This document shows positions 1 through 9,845 of a stretch of 62,000 bases of DNA, in pieces. The DNA is from Mesostigma viride (taxonomy: Eukaryota; Streptophyta; Mesostigmatophyceae; Mesostigmatales; Mesostigmataceae): positions 2,850,828 through 2,912,827 of the forward strand of contig RPFO01000079.1 of the NCBI GenBank assembly GCA_009746045.1. The letters are read 5' to 3'. Made by a program: the position numbers and the translations under genes. The notes below the pieces were generated by a model that ran no database searches, was not told where the DNA came from, and saw nothing but the letters and a program-made list of their open reading frames with translations. Numbering within the stretch: position 1 is the first letter of the stretch; each line of letters opens with the position of its first letter.

Positions 1-318
1 GGGAGGGGAGGGGGAGGGAGGGGAGGGGGGAGGGGGAGGGGAGGGGAGGGGGAGGGGAGGGGAGGGGGAGGGGGAGGGAGGGAGGGGGAGGGAGGGGGAG
101 GGGGAGGGGAGGGGGGAGGGGAGGGGGAGGGGGAGGGGAGGGGAGGGGGAGGGGAGGGAGGGAGGGGGAGGGGGAGGGGGAGGGGAGGGGGAGGTGGAGG
201 GGAGGGGGAGGGGAGGGGAGGGGGAGGGGAGGGGGAGGGGGAGGGGGAGGGGAGGGGGAGGGGAGGGGGAGGGGGAGGGGAGGGAGGGAGGGAGGGAGGC
301 CGGAGGGAGGGCGAGGGA
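1..318. repeat. GA-rich polypurine minisatellite
   Basis: The plus strand is almost pure G with single A every 3-6 bases (GGGGA, GGGGGA and GGGA units in irregular order). Runs of three to six G recur every few bases, so the strand could form G-quadruplexes or a triplex. Any reading frame here gives only Gly/Glu/Arg low-complexity sequence and I do not regard it as coding. The repeat runs off the left window edge. Confidence 0.95.
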
Positions 319-723
319 GAGAAAGCGTCTCGTGTTACCACATGCTTTACTGACCCATGTGCTCTCGTCCGTGACGACGACAGCATGCAGCTCGCCTTGG
401 ACCAGGTCCTTGAGGAATCGTTGTACATCCGCCGCCTGCAGGGTCACCGATTGAAGTGGGTTGTTCAATTGATCAATTGGTGTGTTTGCGCATGCGCGGT
501 CGGGCGATAACATATGCATCGCACTGCTGTCGGCGCAGTGTTGGCTTGATTCCCAGAACACGCAGGAGGGCATTCATTCTCGGAGGAATTCTTACAAATA
601 AACGCAAAGGTTAGTTTTAAACGAATCATTCTATCATCGTGAAACCCATGAGGCGTACAGGGATGAAACTACGCACTGTGATGCGCACCATGCAACAATG
701 CATGCACGTCATTTTAAATACTC

Positions 724-1062
724 TCATGTAAATGGACGTACGTCAGAAGATATGTAGTAGCTGAGCTCAAGGCCTCTGTCACGGGCGGCTTGGCGCGCCC
801 CGCTAGCCAGCACAAAGTCAGCGCGGGTCCAGGCACCACCGGCTTGGGGTCCATCAAAGCCTCTTATCGTCACAGCGAATCCCACGCGGACAGCGCTACG
901 GTCGATACATTCGCAATAACACGGGCAAACTTCGCAGGGACACGTACTCCCAGCAACGCCCCCCGAACTACTGAACACGAGGTAAAGCAATGAGCTGCAG
1001 GCAGCGAAACACAGCAGAAACTTTTGGCCGTACTGAAAATGGAGCCGTAACAGGGCAGCCAT
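724..1062 (-). CDS. Possible small Cys-rich secreted or membrane protein
   Basis: A 112-residue frame. The first ~32 residues contain a hydrophobic stretch after a short basic start (FLLCFAACSSLLYLVFSSS), compatible with a signal peptide or membrane anchor. A Cys cluster (CPCEVCPCYCEC) follows at about residues 41-52. I recognise no family. Nothing nearby supports transcription, and frames of this length arise by chance in GC-rich DNA, so this is only a candidate. Confidence 0.15.
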   Translation of the reverse strand: MAALLRLHFQYGQKFLLCFAACSSLLYLVFSSSGGVAGSTCPCEVCPCYCECIDRSAVRVGFAVTIRGFDGPQAGGAWTRADFVLASGARQAARDRGLELSYYISSDVRPFT

Positions 1063-1560
1063 ACTGGGCCGAATTTGCAGGTTCGGTGGAGATCACGTGC
1101 TCGTGCGATCGCCGCACGAGTACGTGCCTAATATTTGATTCATCAAGCTGTTTCCGCTTCCGGCAGAGCATGGTCTCTGACTACGTTGCAGCCATACTCC
1201 CACGTAGCATAGTTATACAAGCACAGCAAGAGCGCGAGGAATATGATTTATGAAGTTGGGAGGAAATTGAGACGCGCGATAAATATGGGCCCCGCCTGTC
1301 GGACGTTCGCCGGCCCTGAACACGGCCTTGAACGGCCGGTCTGCTCCTGAACCAAGCTGCAATAACAAAAAAATAATCAATATATTTTTTAAAAAAAATT
1401 GTGGAGCATACGCATAAGCGCCCTTCACTTCTGCTGCTGGGTAAATTGAAATCGCCTTAGTTTATGTGATCTGATTCGCGACATTCAACGCACTCGTGTC
1501 GTCGTAAAACAACTACTCTACTAGTACTGCAACTCTGCAAGTAGCCGGCCGCCGACAATT

Positions 1561-1613
1561 ATTGCAACGTCGCCATCACGAGAGCGCGTTGCAACGTCGC
1601 CATCACGAGAGGC
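1561..1613. repeat. Two-copy direct repeat (~27 bp)
   Basis: TTGCAACGTCGCCATCACGA occurs twice in immediate succession, differing only in the 3' few bases of each unit. Confidence 0.9.
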
Positions 1614-2693
1614 CGCCACATGCACACGTTATCGAAATTTGCGCAAGAACGCAGTCCAAGACCAAACATATCCAAAACAAATCCAAACCTGCAGTATTGA
1701 CGCAGTCCAAAATCTACAAAGCTCGACAGAGCGACAACAGACTTGTCGAAGACATGAATTTGAGATAATAACCGCCGCTGCAATATATTTGTCTCGCGTG
1801 TCAGCCAGTGTCAGCTGTTGTTGACTGGTTGTTCTTGTTGTTGATTCCCACGTGTCACTGTAGGGATGGGCCACATGCACTATTTCAGGGTCGAATTACT
1901 ACCCAGTGTACAGTGTAGACACTCACGATCAACGCACAATCGTATTTTAAAATTTAAAATAAATAAATAAATGGTCTACTAATGGTAGTAAATGTATAGA
2001 TATTTATAGTATATCTATGTGCCCTCGGCCCTCGGCCGATATTTATGATACTGTATCTCTGTCGGGCCTGCTGTAAGTCAGGACACTGAGGACAGAGACT
2101 CAGAGAATGATTACTGAGTAGCGCATGGGCACTGGGCAGCAGAGAGTCTACACCGGCCGAGGGCCGGCCGGAATACACCCCTCGCATTGGTAAGTATATT
2201 AAATAATTTTGAGGCTGGGCGCCGGCCAGCTGCAAGCGATAAATAAAACAAAAGAATTTTAATTAACTAATTCCCGAGTGTAGTGAACTGTAGTTTTTGA
2301 AGCTACCAAACAAATAAAGAAAGTGTAAATAAATAATTTGACTGCCAAGAGCGCTTCTTTTGCGGTAAAAAACAAAGAAATATTAAATCTCTGGCTGAAA
2401 AATGTGCTTTTACTAGCCGTAAGAGCAGTGCATCCGGCTGGGTTATACAAAACAAACAAAGAATTTTTAAATTTCGCAGCCGGTTTAACGGTTGTTCGGT
2501 AACCAAACAAACAAACTAATAATTAATTAATTGGGCGGACATAGTAACACTTTCAACCAATAAAACGCTAATCATCTAATTCCGAAGGGCCTTTTGGCTG
2601 AACTGAATTAAAACTACCAATGCGAGGGGTGTATGTATGGTATGGCCTATGTTGTTGTTGTTGTTGCCCACCATGGTATGGCCTAGGTGAGTG

Positions 2694-2707
2694 ACATGAC
2701 CGGCGTA
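2694..2707. repeat. 14-bp target-site duplication, left copy
   Basis: ACATGACCGGCGTA here is repeated exactly at 3323-3336 on the other side of the 218-bp repeat array. This is the size expected from LINE-type target-primed insertion. Confidence 0.8.
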
Positions 2708-3322
2708 AAACTTACTCGCCCACCTTCCCGGCAAGAAGCATTGCGCAAATAAAGTGGGAGTTTTTACTGGTCGTTCCGTCGGATCCGGAAGTCCCCAGTT
2801 CAAACCCGCGCAGGGGCTAGCGGTCCTAAGTTTTCTGCATGTTCCCATCAGCTGCTATCTACAGTGCTGTAAGCGGAACCGCCCACACTCCCTTATAGGA
2901 ACCCACCTCGGCTGGATAGCAATGAAAACTTACTCGCCCACCTTCCCGGCAAGAAGCATTGCGCAAATAAAGTGGGAGTTTTTACTGGTCGTTCCGTCGG
3001 ATCCGGAAGTCCCCAGTTCAAACCCGCGCAGGGGCTAGCGGTCCTAAGTTTTCTGCATGTTCCCATCAGCTGCTATCTACAGTGCCGTAAGCGGAACCGC
3101 CCACACTCCCTTATAGGAACCCACCTCGGCTGGATAGCAATGAAAACTTACTCGCCCACCTTCCCGGCAAGAAGCATTGCGCAAATAAAGTGGGAGTTTT
3201 TACTGGTCGTTCCGTCGGATCCGGAAGTCCCCAGTTCAAACCCGCGCAGGGGCTAGCGGTCCTAAGTTTTCTGCATGTTCCCATCAGCTGCTATCTACAG
3301 TGCCGTAAGCGGAACCGCCCAC
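2708..3322 (+). mobile_element. SINE-like retroposon, 2.8 tandem units of 218 bp with tRNA-like core
   Basis: Units start near 2707, 2925 and 3143 and are almost identical (I noticed one T/C change, at 2865 in unit 1). Each contains a perfect 17-nt anticodon-arm-like hairpin (TTCCG, 7-nt loop TCGGATC, CGGAA; 2774-2790 in unit 1). Eight bases on is GTTCAAACC (2798-2806), which matches the Pol III B-box consensus. A weak A-box-like AAGTGGG lies upstream. A perfect 14-bp duplication flanks the whole array. Because 218 is not a multiple of 3, the open frames in each unit are not conserved as protein. I infer a tRNA-derived SINE inserted as a trimer; the T-stem is degenerate, so it is not a functional tRNA. 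Confidence 0.65.
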
Positions 3323-3336
3323 ACATGACCGGCGTA
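3323..3336. repeat. 14-bp target-site duplication, right copy
   Basis: Exact copy of 2694-2707 immediately after the third, truncated 218-bp unit. Confidence 0.8.
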
Positions 3337-4094
3337 GGATGGAAGCTCCTATTCTTTCCAACTGAACGGAAGTGTCATCTTTAGTGTAAGTTCAATCGAA
3401 TCGTCACTCGTCCGTCATCCAGTCAGCACATCTTCTTCACCAGCGAACCGGTTTATAAGATACGTGAAAGATTTGGTACGATACTGGATTCCAAAAGAGA
3501 ACCCTCTTTCACGATATTTTCGCGACATAAATCAAGTAACGTGCGTGTTTGCAACTTGCCCGTTGAAACTCTACGGCGGAGCCAATTTTCGGAAGAACCT
3601 CACCCTTATGCTTGCAAATTCGGGACAAATTCGGTGGATGTATGTATGGATGGATGGATGGATTGACGGATTTTCATCCCCTATTCCTATGTTTTCTCAC
3701 GTGTACGGCCTTATAAGCTTCGCCAATTCTGGCGAACCTAACGGTTCTTCCGAAAATTGGCTCCGCCAGATAAGGCGCCTCTCTGCTGCTGACTGCGGCG
3801 TGGGACCCAACAACAACACTGCAGTCTCCGGAACCTGTTCCGGCGTATCCCAGGTTTTTTTTGTGCTTGGGACGAGCACCATTTCGGGGTGTGCATTTAC
3901 GTTTTGCGATTTTCGAGCGTGGTGACGGGGCAGCTCAGTGCGTTTCAAAATTTCTCTGGCATGGCAAACGATAGGTAATGGATGCTTAGATCTAGAGTCA
4001 CGAATTATTGAGGTTAGGAAATCTTTTTGCAAGACCACCCTCAGTGCGGGCTGCGGCTGCAATCAATATCTGTTAACTGTCGGGACAGCGTCGA
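3337..4094. other. No gene recognised; contains a 25-bp inverted repeat
   Basis: An open frame at 3464-3925 has no family resemblance and crosses both arms of an inverted repeat, so I read it as non-coding. A short (TGGA)n-like run lies near 3636-3664. Confidence 0.5.
3575..3767. repeat. Perfect 25-bp inverted repeat, arms 193 bp end to end
   Basis: GGCGGAGCCAATTTTCGGAA and five more bases at 3575-3599 are the exact reverse complement of 3743-3767. The interior is not self-complementary. It could be the termini of a tiny MITE or foldback element, but no flanking duplication was evident. Confidence 0.8.
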
Positions 4095-4254
4095 TTAATT
4101 CTTGATTACTATCTGAATGAATTCGCTTTGCTCATAATAAAGGGTACTTTTCTTTGGATAGGTTCTTCTCTGGGTAGATTTTCTCGTAGCAGTCTTTACC
4201 GCGACAATCGGAAAGCAGAGGGCTAGAAATGGCAAGACCGTTGCAATATGTTTC

Positions 4255-4687
4255 TTGATCGTCCATGAGCTCGTCCAGCTCCGCCGCGTTGAAGTGCTGC
4301 GTCTAGCGCGCAAGGAAGATCCGGCCCATGGTGCACGGTACGTCAAAAGGCTGGGCAAGATTTTCAAGCAGAAGTACCTGCACGACTGGGTGCAATTACT
4401 GCGATTGAAAGTTCTGCAAGGGTTTGGTTTCCATGGTGAAGGGCCGGCCGGGGCACAACGCCGGTGACAATTGGGCCAAAGACGCCCGAGCGTACGTATA
4501 CGAAAAGGTTCCCAAGGAGGCAAGGCTGGCCATATGGGCACTTTTTTTAGGGGAAGACAACAGGCAGAGTATGCGCCACGAGCAGCTCCAGGCAGGGGAG
4601 CTGGATGATGAGCTAATGAGCAGGACGATGGTGATGTGCCCGGCGGCGCGCGCGTGTCGGCAAACGAGGACGTGGTCAGCCCGATGA
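4255..4687 (+). pseudogene. Coding-like remnant of unknown function
   Basis: Two overlapping plus frames (4255-4467 and 4424-4687) have a charged, helix-rich composition typical of real protein (e.g. WAKDARAYVYEKVPKEARLA near 4471-4530) but are in different frames and lack a recognisable domain. The longer minus-strand frame over the same interval (4095-4916) is Pro/Ser/Arg-rich and looks like the antisense shadow. I infer a decayed exon fragment. Confidence 0.25.
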
Positions 4688-5105
4688 CGAGTTCATTTTC
4701 TAATGTATTTGCATAGCACCGTCGCGTAGCATTTGGATTTCTTGCTGATATTAATTTGGAAAAATAATGGTAATGCCTTCGTGGTGCTAGGCTGCCACCC
4801 TCGGGCCTGCGCGCGCAAGTGCTTGCTTGCTTGCTTGCGAACCATTCATCAATCAATGCCAGTGTATGCATGACCCTTATATTGCTTGGGAATTCCGGCT
4901 TCGTGTGACTGTGCAAGGTTAATTAGTAGTCACTACTAAAGTTGATGTTTAGTTCTATGCACAAGATATGGCTGGGGTTGTGGTTTAACGCTGGGCATGC
5001 CCGGTGCCCCTAAAAATCCTCAGGCTCCGGGAGAGCCGGAGAGGCCTTTATTATCTCCCAAACCGGCGCCTCTAAATGCACGGTTCCAAGCCTATCTGTG
5101 GTCTC

Positions 5106-5361
5106 TGTACCATTAATTAATTAATTAAAAACATAACTCCGTTGGGAGCTTATGTAACACATAGCCTGAGAGGGGGCATATGGTTTCTAATACATTCTGA
5201 GCTACAACCTGCAGGTGGGGGGATGTAAACCGCCACCTACTCTGGGTGCACAAGGTGCACCTGCACCACCATGATGTATCATGTACCTAAAAGGCCTGGC
5301 ATGGGGTGGAAGATTATTATGGCTAAGCAATGGCTAGGGTGCATGGCATCGCAGCAGAGAG
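5106..5361 (-). repeat. Dispersed retroposon 3' end with (TTAA) tail
   Basis: Read on the minus strand this ends in a hairpin (stem CATAA/TTATG plus CTCC/GGAG, loop CAAC; 5132-5154) and a TTAATTAA-type tail (5112-5129). The body (GGCATATGGTTT, CTGCAGGTGGGG, GGTGCACCTGCACCA on the plus strand) is shared with copies at 40.4-42.0 kb and 46.03-46.17 kb. It abuts the truncated ORF1 element at about 5361. Confidence 0.7.
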
Positions 5362-5558
5362 CAACGATGCAGCGGAGAAGCTGACCTCGCTGAACACGAC
5401 GCTCAACACGGTGGAGGCCCGGGTCTTCAATGTGGAAACCAAGGTCGTCCACAAGCTCCAACCCCAGTTCACGGCGCTGCACACCGCGGCGCAGGCATCT
5501 GAGACGCATGCTGCACTTGTCTCTCGCCTCAACCAGGTGGAGGGCAAGTGCGGCGTGC
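5362..5558 (+). pseudogene. L1-ORF1-like protein, coiled-coil segment (5'-truncated)
   Basis: The translation (EKLTSLNTTLNTVEAR..., then VVHKLQPQF) is a heptad-like Leu/Val coiled coil. The same peptide occurs on the minus strand at 27585-27690, which identifies both as copies of one element. The protein is the ORF1 of an L1-type non-LTR element: an RNA-binding nucleic-acid chaperone forming a coiled-coil trimer. This copy lacks its N terminus and is cut at 5558 by an LTR retroelement. The protein resumes at 9846. Confidence 0.7.
5554..5558. repeat. 5-bp target-site duplication (left), CGTGC
   Basis: CGTGC precedes the element at 5559 and recurs at 9841-9845 directly after it. The minus-strand ORF1 copy shows an equivalent uninterrupted site, with the coiled-coil sequence running straight into the LKKLEAITAH sequence. 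Confidence 0.8.
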
Positions 5559-6010
5559 AGTTAGATGAGATGCTTAGGCTGACACACGGATTTCCGGCCT
5601 GCGCGCCGCGTATTGCCTACCGCGGCTGAGCGGGACACCTCAGTACAGTACGGCAGGGTGTACGGTACTGAGGTGTCATGTGGACCGATGTGCGGTTAGT
5701 GCCAGACTGTTCCTAGGTGCTAGCTCGACCCGCCAGGTCCGGTGTAGCCGGGCCTGACGGGCCGAGTCTTAGCTGGTTGCTAGTGACGTGGTCGCATGGC
5801 ATTGCAGTGTACAGTTGTCCACTGGTCGTGTGCTGCAGGTAGCACCGCCATAGGCATATAGGCGTAGCACTGGGGAGTGCCACAGCACCCGAGTTTGCCC
5901 AGTTCCATTCTGAGCCCTCAGCTTTCATCGCTCTCTCATTGTATTATTGTAATACAATCATCATTCGCTTCAGCTTCGCAGTTGTTCGTCGTCCTAGTCT
6001 CCATCCAACT
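5559..6010 (+). repeat. 5' LTR (452 bp)
   Basis: The 3' 250 bp are repeated at 9588-9840 with small indels. The 5' 200 bp are unique to this copy and include a perfect inverted motif (GACACCTCAGTAC ... GTACTGAGGTGTC, about 5634-5677). The internal region begins TGGACTGAAAAG at 6011, a possible primer-binding site whose tRNA I cannot name. Confidence 0.7.
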
Positions 6011-6054
6011 TGGACTGAAAAGTTCGATATTTTTTTTACAAGCAAAAAAAAGAT

Positions 6055-8435
6055 ATGGCTTCCAACAACGGCAACAACGGCAACAACAACAAGGGGAAGG
6101 CGCCTGCCAGGCGCACCTCACCCCGCCTTTCGCCGGAGGGCACGCCCTCCACCACCGATGCGAGGGTGACGCCCAACGTCACCTTCCGCACGGTGGTCGC
6201 TGACCAACCCAGGCGTCGGGGCCCGCAGGTGGGGCCCGGCGCCCGGGGGATGGCGAGCGGTCGGCCGTTTGCCACTGGCGGTTCGTCCGCCATGGCACCT
6301 GGGGGGCAGGTCCCCCGGGCACGACGTTCCCCCGTCGCAGGTGACGGGGGTCGTGAGCGGAGTGATTCCTCCGAGGAGGATGGCGAGGTGCAGCCTGCGA
6401 GGCCTCGGCCTTCGCTTGAGCTTTCGTCGCAGACACCTGCGACGTCTGGCAACCTTTCCGTGGGCCGACAGATGGCCACCATGGACATTGACCGGTATGG
6501 GGAACATGTTCCGCCCCCGGTCATGTTCGGGCGCCCACCCCATTTTCTCCCCCTTGGGGAGGACGACATCCCGGCGTTCATTGCGGTGAACGGCCGGATC
6601 ATGCACCAACGTTTTCAGTTGCTTCCAGATGAGGAGATACACGCGATAGAGTTCATCGGGTGCACACGCTGATCGAGGGGCGTCTTAGGATGCAGATCCC
6701 ACTGGTTCAGGTGGCGGTTTGGCTGTACTGTTTCGCCAATCGGCCGAGGCACAACCCCGGCACTGTTGATCAGTGGGCGTCCAGGCAGCGCCAGAGAGAG
6801 GCGCTGCGCGTGGTCTCCAGACCAGAGATCGCGCTGACTCCGTTGCCAGCGTGGCCCCAAGTCACGCCAGTTGGCTGGGGCCCGGATAGGCGTGAGGCGG
6901 CTGCGATGCCGCCTGCGACGGGGCGCGGGGCGGCAGACGCCCCCAACACGCCCATGGGTGGTGAAGCCACCCAGGACCCTCTGGCAGGTCAGAGGGTCCA
7001 ACCTCAGCCGCAGGCTCCCCCGCCCAGCGTGGGGGGCCAGGTGGCTGAGGAGGCCACCGGGGTCGCAGGGACCCCGGCGGCGACACAAGCGCCCGGGGTC
7101 GCAGGGACCCCGGCAGCGACGCCGGCGCCTCCGGCGCTGGCGGGGGATGCAGCCCCCATGGAGGGTGTCACGGGCACCTCCAGCGGCTCTGGGGGGCAGG
7201 CCCCCTCTAGTCGCAACAAGGACAAGTCCCTGGCAGGGCCGGAGGGGCCCCAGGGTCCCACCGCAGCTGGGCAGCAACCAGCACTGCTGGAGGGCGACCT
7301 GCAAGGTCGCGACTTCATCACCCTGGGTGATGAGGCCGTGTGGCGTGCCATACAGACAGCCACAGCCTCCTTCCGTGGGCTGGCCGACAGGAGCCAGCAG
7401 ATGCACGTCGCGGAGGCGGGCAGCCTGGTGTGTGCAATCATCACGCACATCCTGGGCCTGCCCAACCTCCAAGCGGGCACACGTAGGGTGTGCGACGACC
7501 TGCTGCCTGCCCTGCAGGCTCTCCTCTCAGGGAGGAGGGTGCAGGGCAGCAGGGTGCGTCTGGTGCGTTTGCTGGAGCTCCTGCACAACGCCATCCTGAG
7601 AGGGGCGGGTAGGTGGCTAACTCTGCCTACCTGGTTGCATCATGATCTTACTAACCCTACTGACGATGACGTGTCCCTCTCTCCCACCTTCCATGATTGG
7701 GAGGAGGCCCGCAGCAGGAGGCGGGAAGTGACACACACTCACACCCCCAACCAGCCCACCCCTATGTTGTCTAACCCTCCTACACAGCCCATGTTTGCCC
7801 ATCCTGCTCAGCTCACTCAAGTAGCACTTCCCTCTCAGCAGGTCTCTCCTGTGAATGCTGCAGCAGCAACACCATCTTCTCCCTCTCCCCCTGCATCCCC
7901 CTCTAGGTTGCCCACTTACAATGAAAACCGTCCTGTGGATAGGATTAATGTCAGGGGGCTGCCTGAGGGGTATACTAGGGAGCAGGGGAATCATGCACTT
8001 CTCTCTCTGCAGCTGGCTAGGGAGGAACTGAATGTCAAGAATTGGTTTGGATCTCTCATGCAGGGGGATTTCTACCATCAGTCCTCTTCTCAGATTCAGA
8101 ATCTCATTCTTGTCTTCCAGCGTAGGTATCCCAAGTGGCAGGACACGCAGGCTAGGGCAGTTTGGGAGGCTTTCATGAAGGAGCTAACTGACCTCCTCTC
8201 CACCCCCTCATCTGTGGACATATATGGGGCATTCAGGTGGGTAGAGGAATACAGGGTCACATCAGTGGACTATGTGGCTGAGACAAAGAAATATGAGCTA
8301 GCCATCAAAGCACGTCCTGATGTCCAGCAGCTAGATCACAAGTTCTTGCTGCGTTCTTTCCTTGAGAAACTCAAACTTGACAAAAACACCTACGCTATGC
8401 TTGCCACAGGATGGCAAAGTACTGGGAGGACATGA
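6055..8435 (+). pseudogene. Gag-like polyprotein, N-terminal and capsid region (frameshifted)
   Basis: The start at 6055 (MASNNGNNGNNN) opens a Pro/Ala/Arg-rich leader. The frame changes near 6655 (IHAIEFIG continuing as HTLIEGRL) and runs to 8435. The middle (about 6890-7250) is low-complexity Pro/Ala/Gly. The segment from about 7925 (NRPVDRINVRGLPEGYTREQ) to 8400 is predicted helical and compact, as expected of a capsid: WFGSLMQGDFYH, FQRRYPKWQ, WEAFMKELTDLL. No close family name is justified. The last codons overlap the next frame near 8411, another probable single-base change. It would coat the element RNA in virus-like particles. Confidence 0.6.
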
Positions 8436-8725
8436 AGGAGGCATTGGATTATATCAAGCTGGCCTTGGCTCCCCTTAGCCAGGGGGCCATGGGCACCTCT
8501 GTAAAGAGGGTCAGGGGGGAAGAGAGGGAGGAGGAGGATAGGGAGAGGGAAGACAGGAGCAAGAGACCTGTCACTATGGCAGAAGTCAAGTCCCTGCTGG
8601 GACAAATGTTTAAGGGCAAGGGCAAGGGCAAGGGCAAGGGCAAGGGCAGGGGCTGGGGCAAGGGCAAGGGTAAGGGGCAGTCTCCCTCCAAGGGGGGCAG
8701 CTCCAGCAACAACAACAACAACAGC

Positions 8726-8782
<57 letters not shown>

Positions 8783-9587
8783 AACAACAACAACAACAAG
8801 AAGCAGGACAAGGAGGACAAGTCTTCTCAGCGGTGCACCCGCTGTGGCATGAAGTACCACCTGCGGCCCACCTGCCGCAAGAACGTGGACGAGCTGGGGC
8901 ATTTGGACGTCCTGTGCCACAAGTGCCACGGGCCGCCCCACGGTGACCCCAAGGACTGCAAGCGGCCTCCTTACGGCAAGAAGTGTGAGTCTCCCTCTCA
9001 TGCTGGCTTGAGTGTGCCTGCTTCACCTTCTTCTTCTGCATGCCCCACTGTCAGAGCAGTGAGCAGTTCTGGAAAGGTGCTACAGCTGGTTTCAGAAGAT
9101 TATGTCTCTAAACCAACCTTCACATCTATGGTTCCCAAGGTGTGCAGAGTGTCCCCAGCAGAGGATGCTCAGATCAGTTTTCAGGAGCTTGCTTTGCAGT
9201 TGCATTTCCTTTATGGGCATGAAGTGAGTGCAGAGGTGGTGGCAGCAGCAATAGGGGGGGCAGCACTCAGACGTGCATGCCAGGTGGTCAGATCCCACTG
9301 CCAGCATTGTCAGTTCAATGCACCCAAACCCCCTAAGTGGCATGTAGCTACCCCACCTAAGAGCAAGGGCAGGGTGGTAGGAGATGTCTTTCATATCAAA
9401 GGACAATCTTACTTGGCACTTAAAGATGCATGGTCAAGGTACACAACCATTGAACCATTACCTGGAATGGACAAGACACAGTTGCTCAGGGCTCTCTTGA
9501 TTGCTCAGGCCAGGTACTACCCTGTGGAGGCATTGTTACTGGATCAGCAGTTCACATGTCTTGCCAATGAACCAGGGTGTGAGGCTA
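8411..9587 (+). pseudogene. Gag C-terminus, two zinc knuckles and truncated integrase
   Basis: In order: charged linker; (GK)n basic repeat (about 8610-8690); poly-Asn of ~40 residues encoded by a CAA/AAC microsatellite (8705-8800); zinc knuckle C-TR-C-GMKY-H-LRPT-C; second Cys/His cluster CHKCHGPPHGDPKDC; then integrase. The integrase shows the N-terminal HHCC zinc site (LHFLYGH ... SHCQHC). It also has the start of the catalytic core: first Asp in VVGDVFHI, likely second Asp in LLLDQQFTC. The catalytic Glu and everything downstream are deleted at 9587/9588. No protease motif was visible between gag and integrase. Confidence 0.7.
8705..8800 (+). repeat. (CAA/AAC)n microsatellite inside gag
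   Basis: Continuous AAC triplets with few interruptions encode a poly-Asn tract in the gag frame. Confidence 0.9.
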
Positions 9588-9840
9588 GCCGAGTCTTAGC
9601 TGGTTGCTAGTGACGTGGTCGCATGGCATTGCAGTGTACAGTTGTCCACTGGTCGTGTGCTGCAGGTAGCACCGCCATAGGCATATAGGCGTAGCACTGG
9701 GGAGTGCCACAGCACCGGAGTTTGCCCAGTTCCATTCTGAGCCCTCAGCTTTCATCGCTCTCTCCTTGTATTATTGTAATACAATCATCATTCGCTTTCA
9801 GCTTCAGCAGTTGTTCGTCGTTCCTAGTCTCCATCCAACT
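9588..9840 (+). repeat. 3' LTR, 5'-truncated (253 bp)
   Basis: Matches 5761-6010 nearly base for base from GCCGAGTCTTAGCTGG to CATCCAACT. The first ~200 bp of the LTR are gone. GCCGAG is present at both breakpoints in the available sequence, consistent with a microhomology deletion. Confidence 0.8.
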
Positions 9841-9845
9841 CGTGC

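Larger units (their letters stand above)
319..2640. other. Stretch without a recognisable gene
   Basis: No open frame resembles a known protein. Seen here: a tandem duplication of about 27 bp at 1561-1613 (TTGCAACGTCGCCATCACGA twice), AT-rich stretches near 1370-1400, 1945-1970 and 2270-2560, and repeated GGCCGRCC-type palindromes around 2030-2230. A low-confidence small ORF at 724-1062 is listed separately. Confidence 0.6.
5559..9840 (+). mobile_element. LTR retroelement with AGTT...AACT termini, internally deleted
   Basis: The element sits inside the ORF1 sequence and is bounded by CGTGC duplications. Its outer ends are inverted (AGTTAGATG at the start, CATCCAACT at the end, one mismatch) rather than the usual TG...CA. 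A ~250-bp direct repeat (5761-6010 and 9588-9840) marks the LTRs; the 3' LTR lacks its first ~200 bp. The coding order is gag, zinc fingers, then integrase. This is the order of Ty1/copia-type elements, but reverse transcriptase and RNase H are missing because a deletion joins mid-integrase to mid-LTR. It is therefore non-autonomous. Confidence 0.75.

Noticed and set aside
194-454. Open frame of Gly/Glu/Arg in the GA-rich repeat
   Set aside because: Purely low-complexity translation of the polypurine repeat.
2774-2806. Functional tRNA-Ser gene
   Set aside because: The anticodon-arm-like hairpin has C instead of U at position 33 and the T-stem is mispaired; it is only tRNA-like.
2754-3384. 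Three near-identical 64-94 aa frames
   Set aside because: They repeat with the 218-bp unit, which is not a multiple of three, and overlap a tRNA-like core; not protein-coding.
4095-4916. 273-aa minus-strand frame
   Set aside because: Pro/Ser/Arg-rich antisense of the more protein-like plus-strand pieces; no domain.
6036-7594. Long minus-strand frames opposite the gag leader (up to 285 aa)
   Set aside because: Mirror-image frames in GC-rich DNA; the plus strand has the zinc knuckles and integrase in continuity.
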